DNA of 42,833 nt from an uncultured Oscillospiraceae bacterium (GCA_934486875.1 CAKSPU010000020.1:1-42833), one strand, 5' to 3'. Positions 1-8,001 are shown, counted from the first letter of the stretch. Notes: generated by a model not told the origin, from the sequence alone. A program made the numbers and translations.

Positions 1-82
1 AGTCCACAGCACCTGTTTTATTATACCACATTTTAGGAAAGGAGAGTATGATTTAGGCTTTACTATATCATACAAGAATAAT

Positions 83-1363
83 ATGTCATTAAAGGATATG
101 AACAAGGCTCAGCTCGAAGCCTTCAGAGACGAATGCAAAAAGGAATACGAGGATTTCAGGGCTAAGGGCTTAAAGCTCGATATGTCAAGAGGCAAGCCCT
201 GTAAGGAGCAGCTTGAACTCAGTATGCCTATGCTCGATGTACTTAACAGCAAGTCCGATCTTACCGATGCGGACGGCGTTGATGTAAGAAACTACGGCTT
301 CCTTACCGGTATCGGCGAGGCTAAGAAGCTTTTTGCAGACCTCCTCGGCGTTACCCCCGCAAACATCATTGTCGGCGGCAACTCCAGCCTTACTCTTATG
401 TATGATTCCGTTGCAAGAGCTATGCAGTTCGGCGTTTACGGAAGCAAGAAGCCCTGGGGCAAGTGCGGCAAGGTAAAGTTCCTCTGCCCTGTTCCCGGCT
501 ATGACAGACATTTCGGCATCACCGAGACCTTCGGCGTTGAGATGATAAACGTTCCTATGACTCCAACAGGTCCTGATATGGATATGGTCGAAAAGCTCGT
601 TTCAAGCGATGCTGACATCAAGGGTATCTGGTGCGTTCCTATGTACTCCAACCCCGACGGATACACCTATTCCGACGAGACTGTTAAGCGCTTTGCGGCC
701 TTAAAGCCCGCCGCAGAGGATTTCAGAATTTTCTGGGATAACGCTTACTGCATTCACCACCTTAAGGACGATCACGACCACATTCTTAACATCTTTGATG
801 AGGCTAAGAAGTGCGGCAGTGAGGATATGATATTCGAGTTTGCGTCCACTTCAAAGATAACCTTCCCCGGCGCAGGCGTTGCTGTAATGGCTGCTTCCGA
901 GAATAACGTTGCTCAGATATCCAAGCTCCTCGGTATGCAGAACATCAGCTATGATAAGGTAAATCAGCTCCGCCACGTCCGTTACTTTAAGAATGCTGAG
1001 GGTCTTAAGGCTTATATGGAAAAGCACAAGGCTATCCTCGCTCCCAAGTTCGATATGGTCATCAATATGCTCAGCGAACAGCTTGGCGACCTTGATATCC
1101 TTAGCTGGAACGTTCCCAAGGGCGGCTACTTCATCTCTGTAAACACCCTTAACGGCTGTGCAAAGGAAGTTGCAAGGCTCTGCAAGGAGGGCGGCGTTGT
1201 CCTCACAGGTGCAGGCGCAACATTCCCCTACAAGAAGGATCCCGAGGACAGAAATATCCGTCTCTCGCCCTCTTACCCCTCTGTTGACGATCTCCGCAAG
1301 GCAATGGAGCTTTTCTGCATCTGCGTAAAGCTTGCCTCCGCTGAGAAGCTGCTGGCTGAATAA
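83..1363 (+). CDS. PLP-dependent class I/II aminotransferase, aspartate aminotransferase-like (MocR-type aminotransferase family)
   Basis: Fold-type I PLP enzyme of 426 aa, probably moving an amino group between an amino acid such as aspartate and 2-oxoglutarate in the cytoplasm. The PLP lysine is K258 in the motif STSKITFPGAG, and the C-terminal part carries NIRLSPSYPS, where family members bind the substrate carboxylate. The N-terminal DMSRGKP stretch is typical of the clostridial subgroup often annotated simply as aminotransferase. The length is normal. The start is awkward: the only strong Shine-Dalgarno (GGAAAGGAGAG, about 37-46) lies some 36 nt upstream and serves a two-codon minicistron ATG ATT TAG at 48-56. 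No other in-frame start exists between it and ATG 83. A terminator follows directly, so the gene ends its unit. The substrate is inferred. Confidence 0.85.
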   Translation: MSLKDMNKAQLEAFRDECKKEYEDFRAKGLKLDMSRGKPCKEQLELSMPMLDVLNSKSDLTDADGVDVRNYGFLTGIGEAKKLFADLLGVTPANIIVGGNSSLTLMYDSVARAMQFGVYGSKKPWGKCGKVKFLCPVPGYDRHFGITETFGVEMINVPMTPTGPDMDMVEKLVSSDADIKGIWCVPMYSNPDGYTYSDETVKRFAALKPAAEDFRIFWDNAYCIHHLKDDHDHILNIFDEAKKCGSEDMIFEFASTSKITFPGAGVAVMAASENNVAQISKLLGMQNISYDKVNQLRHVRYFKNAEGLKAYMEKHKAILAPKFDMVINMLSEQLGDLDILSWNVPKGGYFISVNTLNGCAKEVARLCKEGGVVLTGAGATFPYKKDPEDRNIRLSPSYPSVDDLRKAMELFCICVKLASAEKLLAE

Positions 1364-1380
1364 ATAATATCAAAGATAAA

Positions 1381-1415
1381 AGCAGGTATGTTTTGCGGCA
1401 TACCTGCTTTTTGTG
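1381..1415 (+). terminator. Rho-independent terminator between convergent genes
   Basis: The stem AGCAGGTATG/CATACCTGCT (1381-1390 with 1399-1408) has an 8-nt loop and is followed by TTTTTGTGTTT. It lies 17 nt after the aminotransferase stop. The opposite strand also ends in TTTTATC, so it may also stop the convergent dehydrogenase transcript. Confidence 0.85.
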
Positions 1416-1419
1416 TTTA

Positions 1420-2418
1420 TTACATTCCGTAAACTACTTCGTTTGTAAGCTTATCCGCCCCCGAGAAAAATTCCTCCGCATTGGACAGTGTTACCTGTGC
1501 AATGGCATTCAGCGCTTCTTCGGTAAGAAAAGCCTGATGAGAGGTGATTATGACATTGGGCATTGAAATGAGCAGGGCGAGGGTCTCATCGTCGATAATG
1601 TCACCCGAGCGGTCCTCATAGAAAAAGTCAGCTTCCTCCTCATAAACATCAAGTCCTGCCGCACCAATCCGCTTTTCTTTCAGAGCACGGAGCAATGCTT
1701 CACTGTCAATGAGCTTTCCTCGGGAGGTGTTGATGATATAAGCCGAGCTTTTCATCAGTCTGAGACTGTCCTCGCCGATGATATACCGTGTATCCTTGGT
1801 GAGTGGGCAGTGTAGGGAGATTATGTCGCTTTCCGCAAAAAGCCTGTTCTTGTCGGTGTATTCAAAGCCGATGTCAGCCGCTGCCTTTTCGTTGGGATAG
1901 GGGTCATATGCGAGGACGTTCATTCCGAAGCCCTTGCATATCCTGATGAATACCTGACCTATCTTTCCCGTGCCGATAACGCCTGCGGTCTTGCCGTGGA
2001 GGTCAAAGCCCGTTAGACCGTTTATGCTGAAATTGAAGTCCCTTGTGCGGATATACGACTTGTGTATCTTGCGGTTGAGAAGCAGCAGGAGAGCCATTGC
2101 GTGTTCCGCCACCGCATAGGGGGAATATGCCGGCACCCTGAGCACCCTGAGCCGTCCCGAAGCGTATTTCAGGTCGATGTTGTTATAGCCTGCGCAGCGC
2201 ATAAGCAGGAGCTTTACCCCACGCTTTGTCAGCTCCTCGATGACACGTGCATCGAGGCAGTCATTCACAAATGCGCACACGGCTTTGCACCCGTCGGCAA
2301 GGGCAACTGTTTCGGGGGAGAGCTTATCCTCAAAATAACGGATATCAAAGCTTTTGTTTGCCTTGTCAAAATGCTCCCTGTCGTAGGGCTTTGTGTCATA
2401 AAATGCGATCCTTTCCAT
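1420..2418 (-). CDS. ldhA: D-lactate dehydrogenase (D-isomer-specific 2-hydroxyacid dehydrogenase)
   Basis: Cytoplasmic NADH enzyme of 332 aa that reduces pyruvate to D-lactate and so regenerates NAD+ in fermentation. The NAD-binding Rossmann motif is GTGKIG at residues 149-154. Catalytic residues expected in this family are visible: R233 in NTSRGKLID, a Glu in the YEEEAD cluster (about 262), and H294 in ITSHQAF. The YEEEADFFYED stretch and the overall length match fermentative D-lactate dehydrogenases rather than glycerate or phosphoglycerate dehydrogenases. It is monocistronic, convergent with the aminotransferase and shares its terminator. A related 2-hydroxyacid substrate cannot be excluded. 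Confidence 0.9.
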   Translation of the reverse strand: MERIAFYDTKPYDREHFDKANKSFDIRYFEDKLSPETVALADGCKAVCAFVNDCLDARVIEELTKRGVKLLLMRCAGYNNIDLKYASGRLRVLRVPAYSPYAVAEHAMALLLLLNRKIHKSYIRTRDFNFSINGLTGFDLHGKTAGVIGTGKIGQVFIRICKGFGMNVLAYDPYPNEKAAADIGFEYTDKNRLFAESDIISLHCPLTKDTRYIIGEDSLRLMKSSAYIINTSRGKLIDSEALLRALKEKRIGAAGLDVYEEEADFFYEDRSGDIIDDETLALLISMPNVIITSHQAFLTEEALNAIAQVTLSNAEEFFSGADKLTNEVVYGM

Positions 2419-2497
2419 ATTATCACAGCCTTTCTTATCATATTTTGAACATTACGCTTTCTCTTATTCATTCGGAAAAAATATTGATATTGGAATG

Positions 2498-2546
2498 AAT
2501 GTAAATATACATTGTGAGTATAGTATAGCATATGCTAACAGGACAA
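2498..2546 (-). promoter_or_regulatory. Probable ldhA promoter with inverted repeat at the start site
   Basis: On the minus strand TTGTCC (2541-2546) is 18 nt from TATACT (2517-2522). A palindrome AATGTA-TATT-TACATT (2498-2513) covers the expected transcription start, and TAGCATATGCTA lies in the spacer. Either could be an operator, but neither matches a Rex site well, so redox control is not claimed. Confidence 0.4.
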
Positions 2547-2657
2547 ATGTTGATTTTTTGTAAATTTATATTTTGCCCGCCATTTTTAAATTCAGCGTAT
2601 TATAGCCGATGACAACATTATGTAACCAAATTGTAATAAAATTTGTCAAAAAAACTA

Positions 2658-2686
2658 TTGGCAACTTGGAAAATATATGTTATAAT
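2658..2686 (+). promoter_or_regulatory. Promoter of the tyrosine-rich protein gene
   Basis: TTGGCA (2658-2663), a 17-nt spacer and TATAAT (2681-2686), with a TG dinucleotide one base upstream forming an extended -10. Predicted transcription starts near 2693, leaving a leader of about 83 nt. Confidence 0.75.
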
Positions 2687-2775
2687 GTAATTGTATAAAA
2701 ATAGGCGCAGTTTATGTGTGCTTTTTTACATTAGCAAAAATGATTTTTTGAATAAAATGCAAAGGAGATTTAACT

Positions 2776-4545
2776 ATGAGCAAGAAGATTACAAAGTCTA
2801 TCGCTGCTGCTGCTGCCGCTCTCCTGATGGCAACTCAGGCGATGGCATTCAGTGCTTCCGCAGTTCAGGATTATTACTATTATTACAACGGAATTTATTA
2901 TTCCAGCCCCTTTGATGCAGATGCTGCTGCCGGCAACAAAGTCGGTGCAGGTGAAGCTGTCCTTGCAAGCAGAATACCTACCAGTGCATCTCCGAAGTAC
3001 TATGATAACGTTACAAAGAGATACTATGACACCGAGGCTCAGGCAAATGCAGCAGGCTGCACTAATCCTTCCAAGATCTATGTCGGCTCCTACTACATCA
3101 ACAACAACTATTACACAACAGGAACAGGCTACTACTGCTCCCTCGACGGCAAGTATTACGTAAACTATTCCGATGCTCTCACAGCAGCAGGCGGACAGTC
3201 CAAGTATGTTACATATGTAGGTACTACTGCTGTTAACAACCGTTACTACAGCTCCCGCACAGGTCTGTACTACAGCACTTATCAGGCAGCTCTCGACGCT
3301 TCCGGCGGAGATTCTTCCAAGGTTACTTATATGGGCGGCGACTACTGGTACGGCTATTACGGCAAGTATTACAGCTCCTACACAGGCAAGTACTACAGCT
3401 CTTATTCCGATGCAGTAAAGGCTTCCGGCGGCAATTCTGCATTCGTTACCTATGTGGGCAGCTACTACAACGGCTACTATAACGGCTACTATAACGGCTA
3501 CTATAACGGCAGCTACAGCGGATACTACTACAGCTCCTACACAGGCAAGTACTACAGCACATATTCCGCAGCTGTAAATGCTTCGGGCGGCAATGCTTCC
3601 TACGTTACAGCAGTTGGTTACCTTTACAACAATTCTTCCGCTCCTACAAACGGTTCCATCTATAAGTATTACTACAACGGCGTTGCATATCCTACTCTCC
3701 AGGCTGCCAAGGACGCAGGCGGAACAGTAGGCGTTGATATCTACTACTCCTCATACGGCAAGCCCGACAGCACAGGCTACTACTATTACTACAACGGCAC
3801 ATACTACGGCACTCTCGATGCTGCCAAGAAGGCAGGCGGAACCGCTCTCGGTGAGGATATCACATACGTTCCCTATAACTACTATGGCAATGCATACACC
3901 AACTACTACGGTTACTACAGCAACTACGGATATATTGATCCTTACTATGCACTCCGTGACCAGCTGAAGAACAACCAGAGCAGCACCTCCGTTTCCAACA
4001 AGACTGCTGAGGACGGCGAGCCTTACATCTACGGCAAGAAGAACAGAGCAGGCTGGAGCACTGTTATCAAGTACATCAACGCTGCTTCCAAGGGCGATAA
4101 CATCAAGGTGGATATGAACGGTGCAAACACTGTTTCCAAGGATGTTCTCGCTGCTCTTGACGGCAAGAATGTAAGCGTTACATTCGTTCTCGACAACGGT
4201 GTTAAGTGGACTATCAACGGCAAGAACGTTGATACCGCTCAGGATATGATAATCTACACCCAGTACAACATTGACTTTATCCCCTCCAAGCTCGTAAGCA
4301 AGGCTTCCAAGGACGCTGTTTCCAAGGCTCAGATCGGTATTTCCAACAACTATGATTCCTTCGGTTCACAGGCAAGCGTTACCGTTAAGTTTGACTCCAA
4401 GCGTTCCGGCTGCACAGCTGTTGTATATCGCTATGATCCCGATGCAAACTCCCTTAAGGGCATTTCAAAGTCTAAGGTACAGTCTGACGGTTCCTGCACA
4501 TTCTCCGTAACAGCAGGCGGTCCTTACCTCATCGTTCTTAAGTAA
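2776..4545 (+). CDS. Secreted tyrosine/glycine-rich repeat protein, function unknown
   Basis: Exported protein of 589 aa that I do not recognise. Residues 1-30 are a signal peptide (KK, then an alanine-rich core and probable AMA or SASA cleavage). Residues about 32-410 hold roughly eight degenerate repeats of 40-50 aa built on the pattern YYs-Y-AA--AGG...vtYVG-YY, with extreme Tyr, Gly, Asn and Ser content and an inserted run of four YYNG units near the middle. Residues about 413-589 form a separate non-repetitive domain (GWSTVIKYINA, VDMNGANTVSKDVLAAL, VKWTINGKNV, ending GGPYLIVLK) that looks beta-rich and resembles domains I have seen in other clostridial secreted proteins. ATG 2776 follows the ribosome site AAAGGAG. 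No LPXTG, SLH or dockerin motif is visible, so attachment, if any, must be by another route. It is monocistronic with its own strong promoter and terminator. Confidence 0.85.
   Translation: MSKKITKSIAAAAAALLMATQAMAFSASAVQDYYYYYNGIYYSSPFDADAAAGNKVGAGEAVLASRIPTSASPKYYDNVTKRYYDTEAQANAAGCTNPSKIYVGSYYINNNYYTTGTGYYCSLDGKYYVNYSDALTAAGGQSKYVTYVGTTAVNNRYYSSRTGLYYSTYQAALDASGGDSSKVTYMGGDYWYGYYGKYYSSYTGKYYSSYSDAVKASGGNSAFVTYVGSYYNGYYNGYYNGYYNGSYSGYYYSSYTGKYYSTYSAAVNASGGNASYVTAVGYLYNNSSAPTNGSIYKYYYNGVAYPTLQAAKDAGGTVGVDIYYSSYGKPDSTGYYYYYNGTYYGTLDAAKKAGGTALGEDITYVPYNYYGNAYTNYYGYYSNYGYIDPYYALRDQLKNNQSSTSVSNKTAEDGEPYIYGKKNRAGWSTVIKYINAASKGDNIKVDMNGANTVSKDVLAALDGKNVSVTFVLDNGVKWTINGKNVDTAQDMIIYTQYNIDFIPSKLVSKASKDAVSKAQIGISNNYDSFGSQASVTVKFDSKRSGCTAVVYRYDPDANSLKGISKSKVQSDGSCTFSVTAGGPYLIVLK
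3470..3510 (+). repeat. 12-bp tandem microrepeat encoding YYNG units
   Basis: The unit GGCTACTATAAC is repeated about three to four times in tandem and in frame, so slippage would add or remove four-residue YYNG blocks without breaking the protein. Confidence 0.8.
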
Positions 4546-4590
4546 TTATTGCTCAGAAGCTGAAATAAAGCAGCAGTAAAAAACATCAGA

Positions 4591-4621
4591 CCGCCGCACA
4601 GGCTTTTGTGCGGCGGTTTTT
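4591..4621 (+). terminator. Rho-independent terminator after the tyrosine-rich gene
   Basis: The stem CCGCCGCAC/GTGCGGCGG (4591-4599 with 4608-4616) is followed by TTTTT. It separates the upstream gene from the next promoter only a few bases later. Confidence 0.9.
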
Positions 4622-4623
4622 GC

Positions 4624-4652
4624 TTGACGGGAAACATTGACCGTGTTATAAT
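4624..4652 (+). promoter_or_regulatory. Strong promoter of the structured leader and GTPase-NYN gene
   Basis: TTGACG (4624-4629), a 17-nt spacer and TATAAT (4647-4652) with an upstream TG giving an extended -10. The predicted start near 4659 falls at the 5' edge of the large inverted repeat that follows. Confidence 0.75.
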
Positions 4653-4653
4653 A

Positions 4654-4835
4654 ATACTAATAACCAATTGTTCTATAGATAAAGCCGACAGATGAAATAA
4701 GCCCAGTCTAGGAAAGCGACCGCAGGCGGGCTTTGCGCCCGGCAAGGAAGCTTGACGACGAATGAGCTTATTTCAGCCGAGGATTTGTCTATAGGTTAAT
4801 TGGTTATTAGTATAAAATATACTTAAGTTTTTTAT
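4654..4835 (+). ncRNA. Long structured leader RNA, possible attenuator or riboswitch-like element
   Basis: A 5' arm at 4654-4683 pairs with a 3' arm at 4784-4813. The outer 16 bp (ATACTAATAACCAATT with AATTGGTTATTAGTAT) are perfect and the rest has few mismatches. Inside, TGAAATAAGC (4693-4702) pairs perfectly with GCTTATTTCA (4766-4775), and GGGC/GCCC caps a hairpin at 4728-4740. The enclosed loops are G- and A-rich (GGAAAGCGACCGC, GGCAAGGAAGC). The 3' arm overlaps a second hairpin, AGTATA-AAA-TATACT, followed by TAAGTTTTTTATTT (about 4806-4835), which looks like a weak intrinsic terminator. The two folds exclude each other, as in attenuators. I do not recognise an RNA class. The alternative is a hairpin-type mobile repeat that landed beside the promoter. 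Confidence 0.55.
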
Positions 4836-4849
4836 TTGGGAATGAAGCT

Positions 4850-7420
4850 ATGAAACGACTTGTCATTGGAATGACTGCTCACGTTGACGCAGGAAAAACA
4901 ACTTTATCGGAAGCAATGCTTTTTGTCAGCGGCGAGCTGCGGAAAGCAGGGCGTGTGGACAAGCGGGACTCCTTTCTCGACACCCACGCCATTGAGCGGA
5001 GCAGGGGGATAACCGTTTTTGCAAAGCAGGCAGTAATGCACCTGAACGGTGCTGAATACACTCTCCTTGACACTCCCGGTCATACGGATTTTTCCGCCGA
5101 GACCGAGAGAGCGCTGTCCGTTCTTGACTGCGCTATACTTGTGATAAGCGGCATTGACGGCGTTCAGAGTCATACCGAGACAATATGGCGGCTTCTTGCA
5201 CGGTATAATATTCCCGTGTTTGTTTTCGTGAACAAGACGGATATTGCGGTGACGGGAAAGGAATTTCTGCTTGCCGAGTTACAGGCAAAGCTTTCCCGCA
5301 AGGTTGTGGACTTTACTCCGAGAGAGGACAGATCTCCGCTGTATGAGACTCTTGCCGAGCTTGACGAAAATATGATGAACAGCTTCATTGAAACGGGTAT
5401 GATACCCGATGAGAATATCAGGGAGGCAGTGTTTAAGAGAAATGTTTTTCCCTGCTATTTCGGTTCGGCACTGAAATTCACAGGCATAACCCGGCTCCTT
5501 GACGGCATATCCGCATATGCGAAATTTCCTGAGTACGGAGATGACTTTGGGGCGAGGGTGTATAAGATAACCACCGAAAACAACACCCGTCTCACTCATA
5601 TGAAGATAACGGGGGGCAGTCTGAAAGTCCGCTCGGAGATAAACGGTGAAAAGGTAACGGCTCTGCGGATATATTCGGGGGCGAAGTTTACATCTGCTGA
5701 TACGGCTGAATCGGGCTGTCTTGTTGCCGCCGCAGGGCTTACAGAGACCTTTGCGGGGCAGGGGATAGGCTTTGAAAAGGCAGGCACATCGCCCCTCCTT
5801 GCGCCTGTCCTCACCTACAGGCTTGTTCTGCCCCAAGGCACTGACGTTCACACGATGTATAAAAATATGCTCCTGCTCGAAGAGGAGGACCCTGCCCTCC
5901 ACGTTAGCTTTGACCCAAGATACGGCGATATCTGCGTGAGCCTTATGGGAAAAATCCAGCTTGAAGTGCTGACTGCGGTCATAAAAGACCGCTTCGGCAT
6001 TGATGTGCGGTTTGACAGGGGCAGCATTGCTTACAAGGAAACTATCGCTTCGCCTGTGGTGGGCATCGGTCATTACGAGCCGCTGCGGCATTATGCGGAG
6101 GTGCATCTTCTGATGGAGCCGCTGCCTGCGGGAAGCGGCATTGAGATATGCTCCGACTGCTCGGAAGATGTGCTTGACAGAAACTGGCAGCGGCTTATCC
6201 TGTCAAATCTTCACGATAAGACCCATATCGGCGTGCTCACGGGTTCGCCTGTGACGGACATAAAAATAACCCTTATCACAGGCAGGGCAAGCCTTAAGCA
6301 CACCGAGGGCGGCGATTTCCGTCAGGCGGCGTACCGTGCGGTGAGAATGGGGCTGAGATATGCGAAAAGTGTTCTCCTCGAACCGTTTTACAGCTTCACC
6401 CTCCGCATTCCCGCCGAATGCACGGGCAGGGCGCTTAATGATTTGCAGCAGATGAGCGGAGAGTTTTCTTCCCCTGAAAATGACGGCGAATTTACCGTTA
6501 TCACAGGCAAGGCTCCCGTTTCGGAAATGGCGGATTATCACACCGATGTTTCGGGATATTCCAAGGGCAGGGGACGGCTTACCTGCGTCTTTGAGGGCTA
6601 CTATCCCTGCCATAACGCCGATGAGGTCATCAAGAGTATCGGTTATGATGCTGACAGCGACCTTGACAACACCGCTGACAGCGTTTTCTGCGCTCACGGT
6701 GCGGGATATGGAGTGAAATGGGACGAGGTGCGGGATTATGCTCATCTTGAAAACGGCATTTCCTTTGCATCGGACAGCATTGCAGATGATGAGCCTGTCC
6801 GCCCGAGTGCTTCGGTATCTCCCGCTGATGACGATGAGCTTATGGCGATATTCGAGCGCACCTACGGAAAAATAAACCGTGACCCACGGAGAAAAATGCG
6901 CCGTGAGTATGAGCCATCTGCAACCAAAGCGAAGCCGCTGCCCCAAGGCCCCGTGTATATCCTTGTGGACGGCTACAATATGATCTTCGCCTGGGACGAG
7001 CTGAAAAAGCTGGCGGCAGATGACCTTGACCTTGCACGCAGCAGGCTGATACAGATGCTGTGCAATTACAGGGGATATAAAAAATGCGAGGTCATTCTTG
7101 TTTTTGATGCTTACAGGATAAAGGGCGACCACAGAGAGGTGGAGCAGATAGGCGGCATATCCGTGATCTACACGAAAGAGGCGGAAACTGCGGATATGTA
7201 CATCGAAAAGGCATCTCACGAGCTTGCAAAGGAGCATCGTGTCCGTGTTGCCACCTCTGACGGAGCGGAGCAGGTAATAATTCTCGGAAACGGCGCATAC
7301 CGTGTGTCGGCGGCGGAGTTTTACGAGGAGGTAAAGACTGCCGAAGCGGAGATACGGGACATTATTGACCAAAACTCCCAAAAAGGCAGGAACACACGGA
7401 ACATTAAGGTTAAAGAATAA
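4850..7420 (+). CDS. TetM/EF-G-like translational GTPase with C-terminal NYN (YacP-like) domain
   Basis: Protein of 856 aa with two parts. Residues 1 to about 640 resemble ribosomal protection proteins of the TetM/TetO group and EF-G: P-loop AHVDAGKTT (about 11-19), switch motif RGIT, DTPGHTD, and the guanine-binding NKTD, followed by EF-G-like domains. After an acidic linker, residues about 700-840 form an NYN/PIN-like nuclease domain (VDGYNMIFAWDEL) with four aligned acidic residues, D707, D753, D782 and D804. Family knowledge says the first part acts on the ribosome and YacP-type NYN domains are RNA-directed nucleases. That the fusion couples ribosome sensing to RNA cleavage is inference. 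It should not be called a tetracycline resistance gene from sequence alone. Start ATG 4850 has only a weak ribosome site (GGGAATGAAG), and the long structured leader probably controls it. Confidence 0.85.
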   Translation: MKRLVIGMTAHVDAGKTTLSEAMLFVSGELRKAGRVDKRDSFLDTHAIERSRGITVFAKQAVMHLNGAEYTLLDTPGHTDFSAETERALSVLDCAILVISGIDGVQSHTETIWRLLARYNIPVFVFVNKTDIAVTGKEFLLAELQAKLSRKVVDFTPREDRSPLYETLAELDENMMNSFIETGMIPDENIREAVFKRNVFPCYFGSALKFTGITRLLDGISAYAKFPEYGDDFGARVYKITTENNTRLTHMKITGGSLKVRSEINGEKVTALRIYSGAKFTSADTAESGCLVAAAGLTETFAGQGIGFEKAGTSPLLAPVLTYRLVLPQGTDVHTMYKNMLLLEEEDPALHVSFDPRYGDICVSLMGKIQLEVLTAVIKDRFGIDVRFDRGSIAYKETIASPVVGIGHYEPLRHYAEVHLLMEPLPAGSGIEICSDCSEDVLDRNWQRLILSNLHDKTHIGVLTGSPVTDIKITLITGRASLKHTEGGDFRQAAYRAVRMGLRYAKSVLLEPFYSFTLRIPAECTGRALNDLQQMSGEFSSPENDGEFTVITGKAPVSEMADYHTDVSGYSKGRGRLTCVFEGYYPCHNADEVIKSIGYDADSDLDNTADSVFCAHGAGYGVKWDEVRDYAHLENGISFASDSIADDEPVRPSASVSPADDDELMAIFERTYGKINRDPRRKMRREYEPSATKAKPLPQGPVYILVDGYNMIFAWDELKKLAADDLDLARSRLIQMLCNYRGYKKCEVILVFDAYRIKGDHREVEQIGGISVIYTKEAETADMYIEKASHELAKEHRVRVATSDGAEQVIILGNGAYRVSAAEFYEEVKTAEAEIRDIIDQNSQKGRNTRNIKVKE

Positions 7421-7425
7421 AAATT

Positions 7426-7458
7426 GCCCGATGATATGCGGTATCATCGGGCTTTATG
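7426..7458. terminator. Bidirectional terminator between GTPase-NYN gene and toxin gene
   Basis: The stem GCCCGATGATA/TATCATCGGGC (7426-7436 with 7442-7452) has a short loop. The plus strand continues TTTATGTT and the minus strand AATTTTTATT. It abuts the stop codon of the toxin gene. Confidence 0.85.
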
Positions 7459-7981
7459 TTATTTCGGACAGGGCTTTTTCCTGTTCGGCGAGATATTCGT
7501 GATATGCTTTTTCAAGGAGGAGAAAGTCGCAGGAGTTGTTTTGCAGGGCGGGAGTTGTGTAGGTTATGACATCGGAATATGTACGCATTGCTGCTTTAAA
7601 AACTGCGTCACGGTTTTTTCGGCAGGCAGCAAGCTCATTCATAACAAGCCTTTGTCTGCCGCTTTCTATCATTGTTTTGATATCAAGGGGAACAAGGCAT
7701 TTGTGTGGAATTGGTATCATATACCGAAATCTGAGAGAGCCTTTGATCGGGTTTGCCTTGTCCTTGGTTTTGATTAGCATACTGTACTGGTCTTTCTTTA
7801 TTTTGGAGGACACGGGTACGAAGTAGCTTATGTTGTTAATTTCAAGTACTGCGCCGTAAACAAATTTGCTTCGGTTGGCGTATGTTACATTCGGCACACA
7901 GGTGAAGCCACGGTGTGAAATTTCATACTGTTTAAGATAATCAATGTATTTCGTATCAACATAGTAAAAGCGTATGTCCAT
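7454..7981 (-). CDS. Type III toxin-antitoxin system toxin, ToxN/AbiQ-like endoribonuclease
   Basis: Protein of 175 aa matching the ToxN/AbiQ family in length and layout: N-terminal FYYVDTKYIDYLKQY, a central strand pair YGAVLEINNISYFVPVSS with the typical PVSS turn, LRFRYMIPIPHKCLVPLDI, and a helical C-terminus. Family members are sequence-specific endoribonucleases held inactive by a small repeat RNA, and several abort phage infection. Three 42-nt direct repeats and a leaky terminator lie just upstream on the same strand, the arrangement expected for this type, which greatly strengthens the call. The ribosome site AGGAG sits 5 nt before ATG. Which subtype (ToxIN, CptIN or TenpIN) is not decided here. 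Confidence 0.9.
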   Translation of the reverse strand: MDIRFYYVDTKYIDYLKQYEISHRGFTCVPNVTYANRSKFVYGAVLEINNISYFVPVSSKIKKDQYSMLIKTKDKANPIKGSLRFRYMIPIPHKCLVPLDIKTMIESGRQRLVMNELAACRKNRDAVFKAAMRTYSDVITYTTPALQNNSCDFLLLEKAYHEYLAEQEKALSEIT

Positions 7982-8001
7982 ATATTCTCCTATAAAGTAA
8001 A

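Noticed and set aside
2265..2531. 88-aa minus-strand frame upstream of ldhA
   Set aside because: It overlaps the start of ldhA in another frame and covers the promoter. No family features.
2498..2546. Rex operator at ldhA
   Set aside because: The palindromes there do not keep the TTGTTAA-N4-TTAACAA arrangement, so only an unspecified operator is suggested.
4654..4835. 6S RNA, T-box or RNase P RNA
   Set aside because: It lacks the T-box AGGGTGG segment and RNase P conserved blocks. It is promoter-proximal to a GTPase gene, and the open central bubble of 6S RNA was not convincing.
5279..6106. 275-aa minus-strand frame
   Set aside because: It lies wholly inside the GTPase-NYN gene, antisense, with no ribosome site or family features. 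The same applies to 6203-7447.
4850..7420. Acquired tetracycline resistance gene
   Set aside because: It is clearly TetM-like but has a C-terminal NYN domain, and its composition fits the chromosome. Such chromosomal homologues are not known to give resistance, so only the family is stated.
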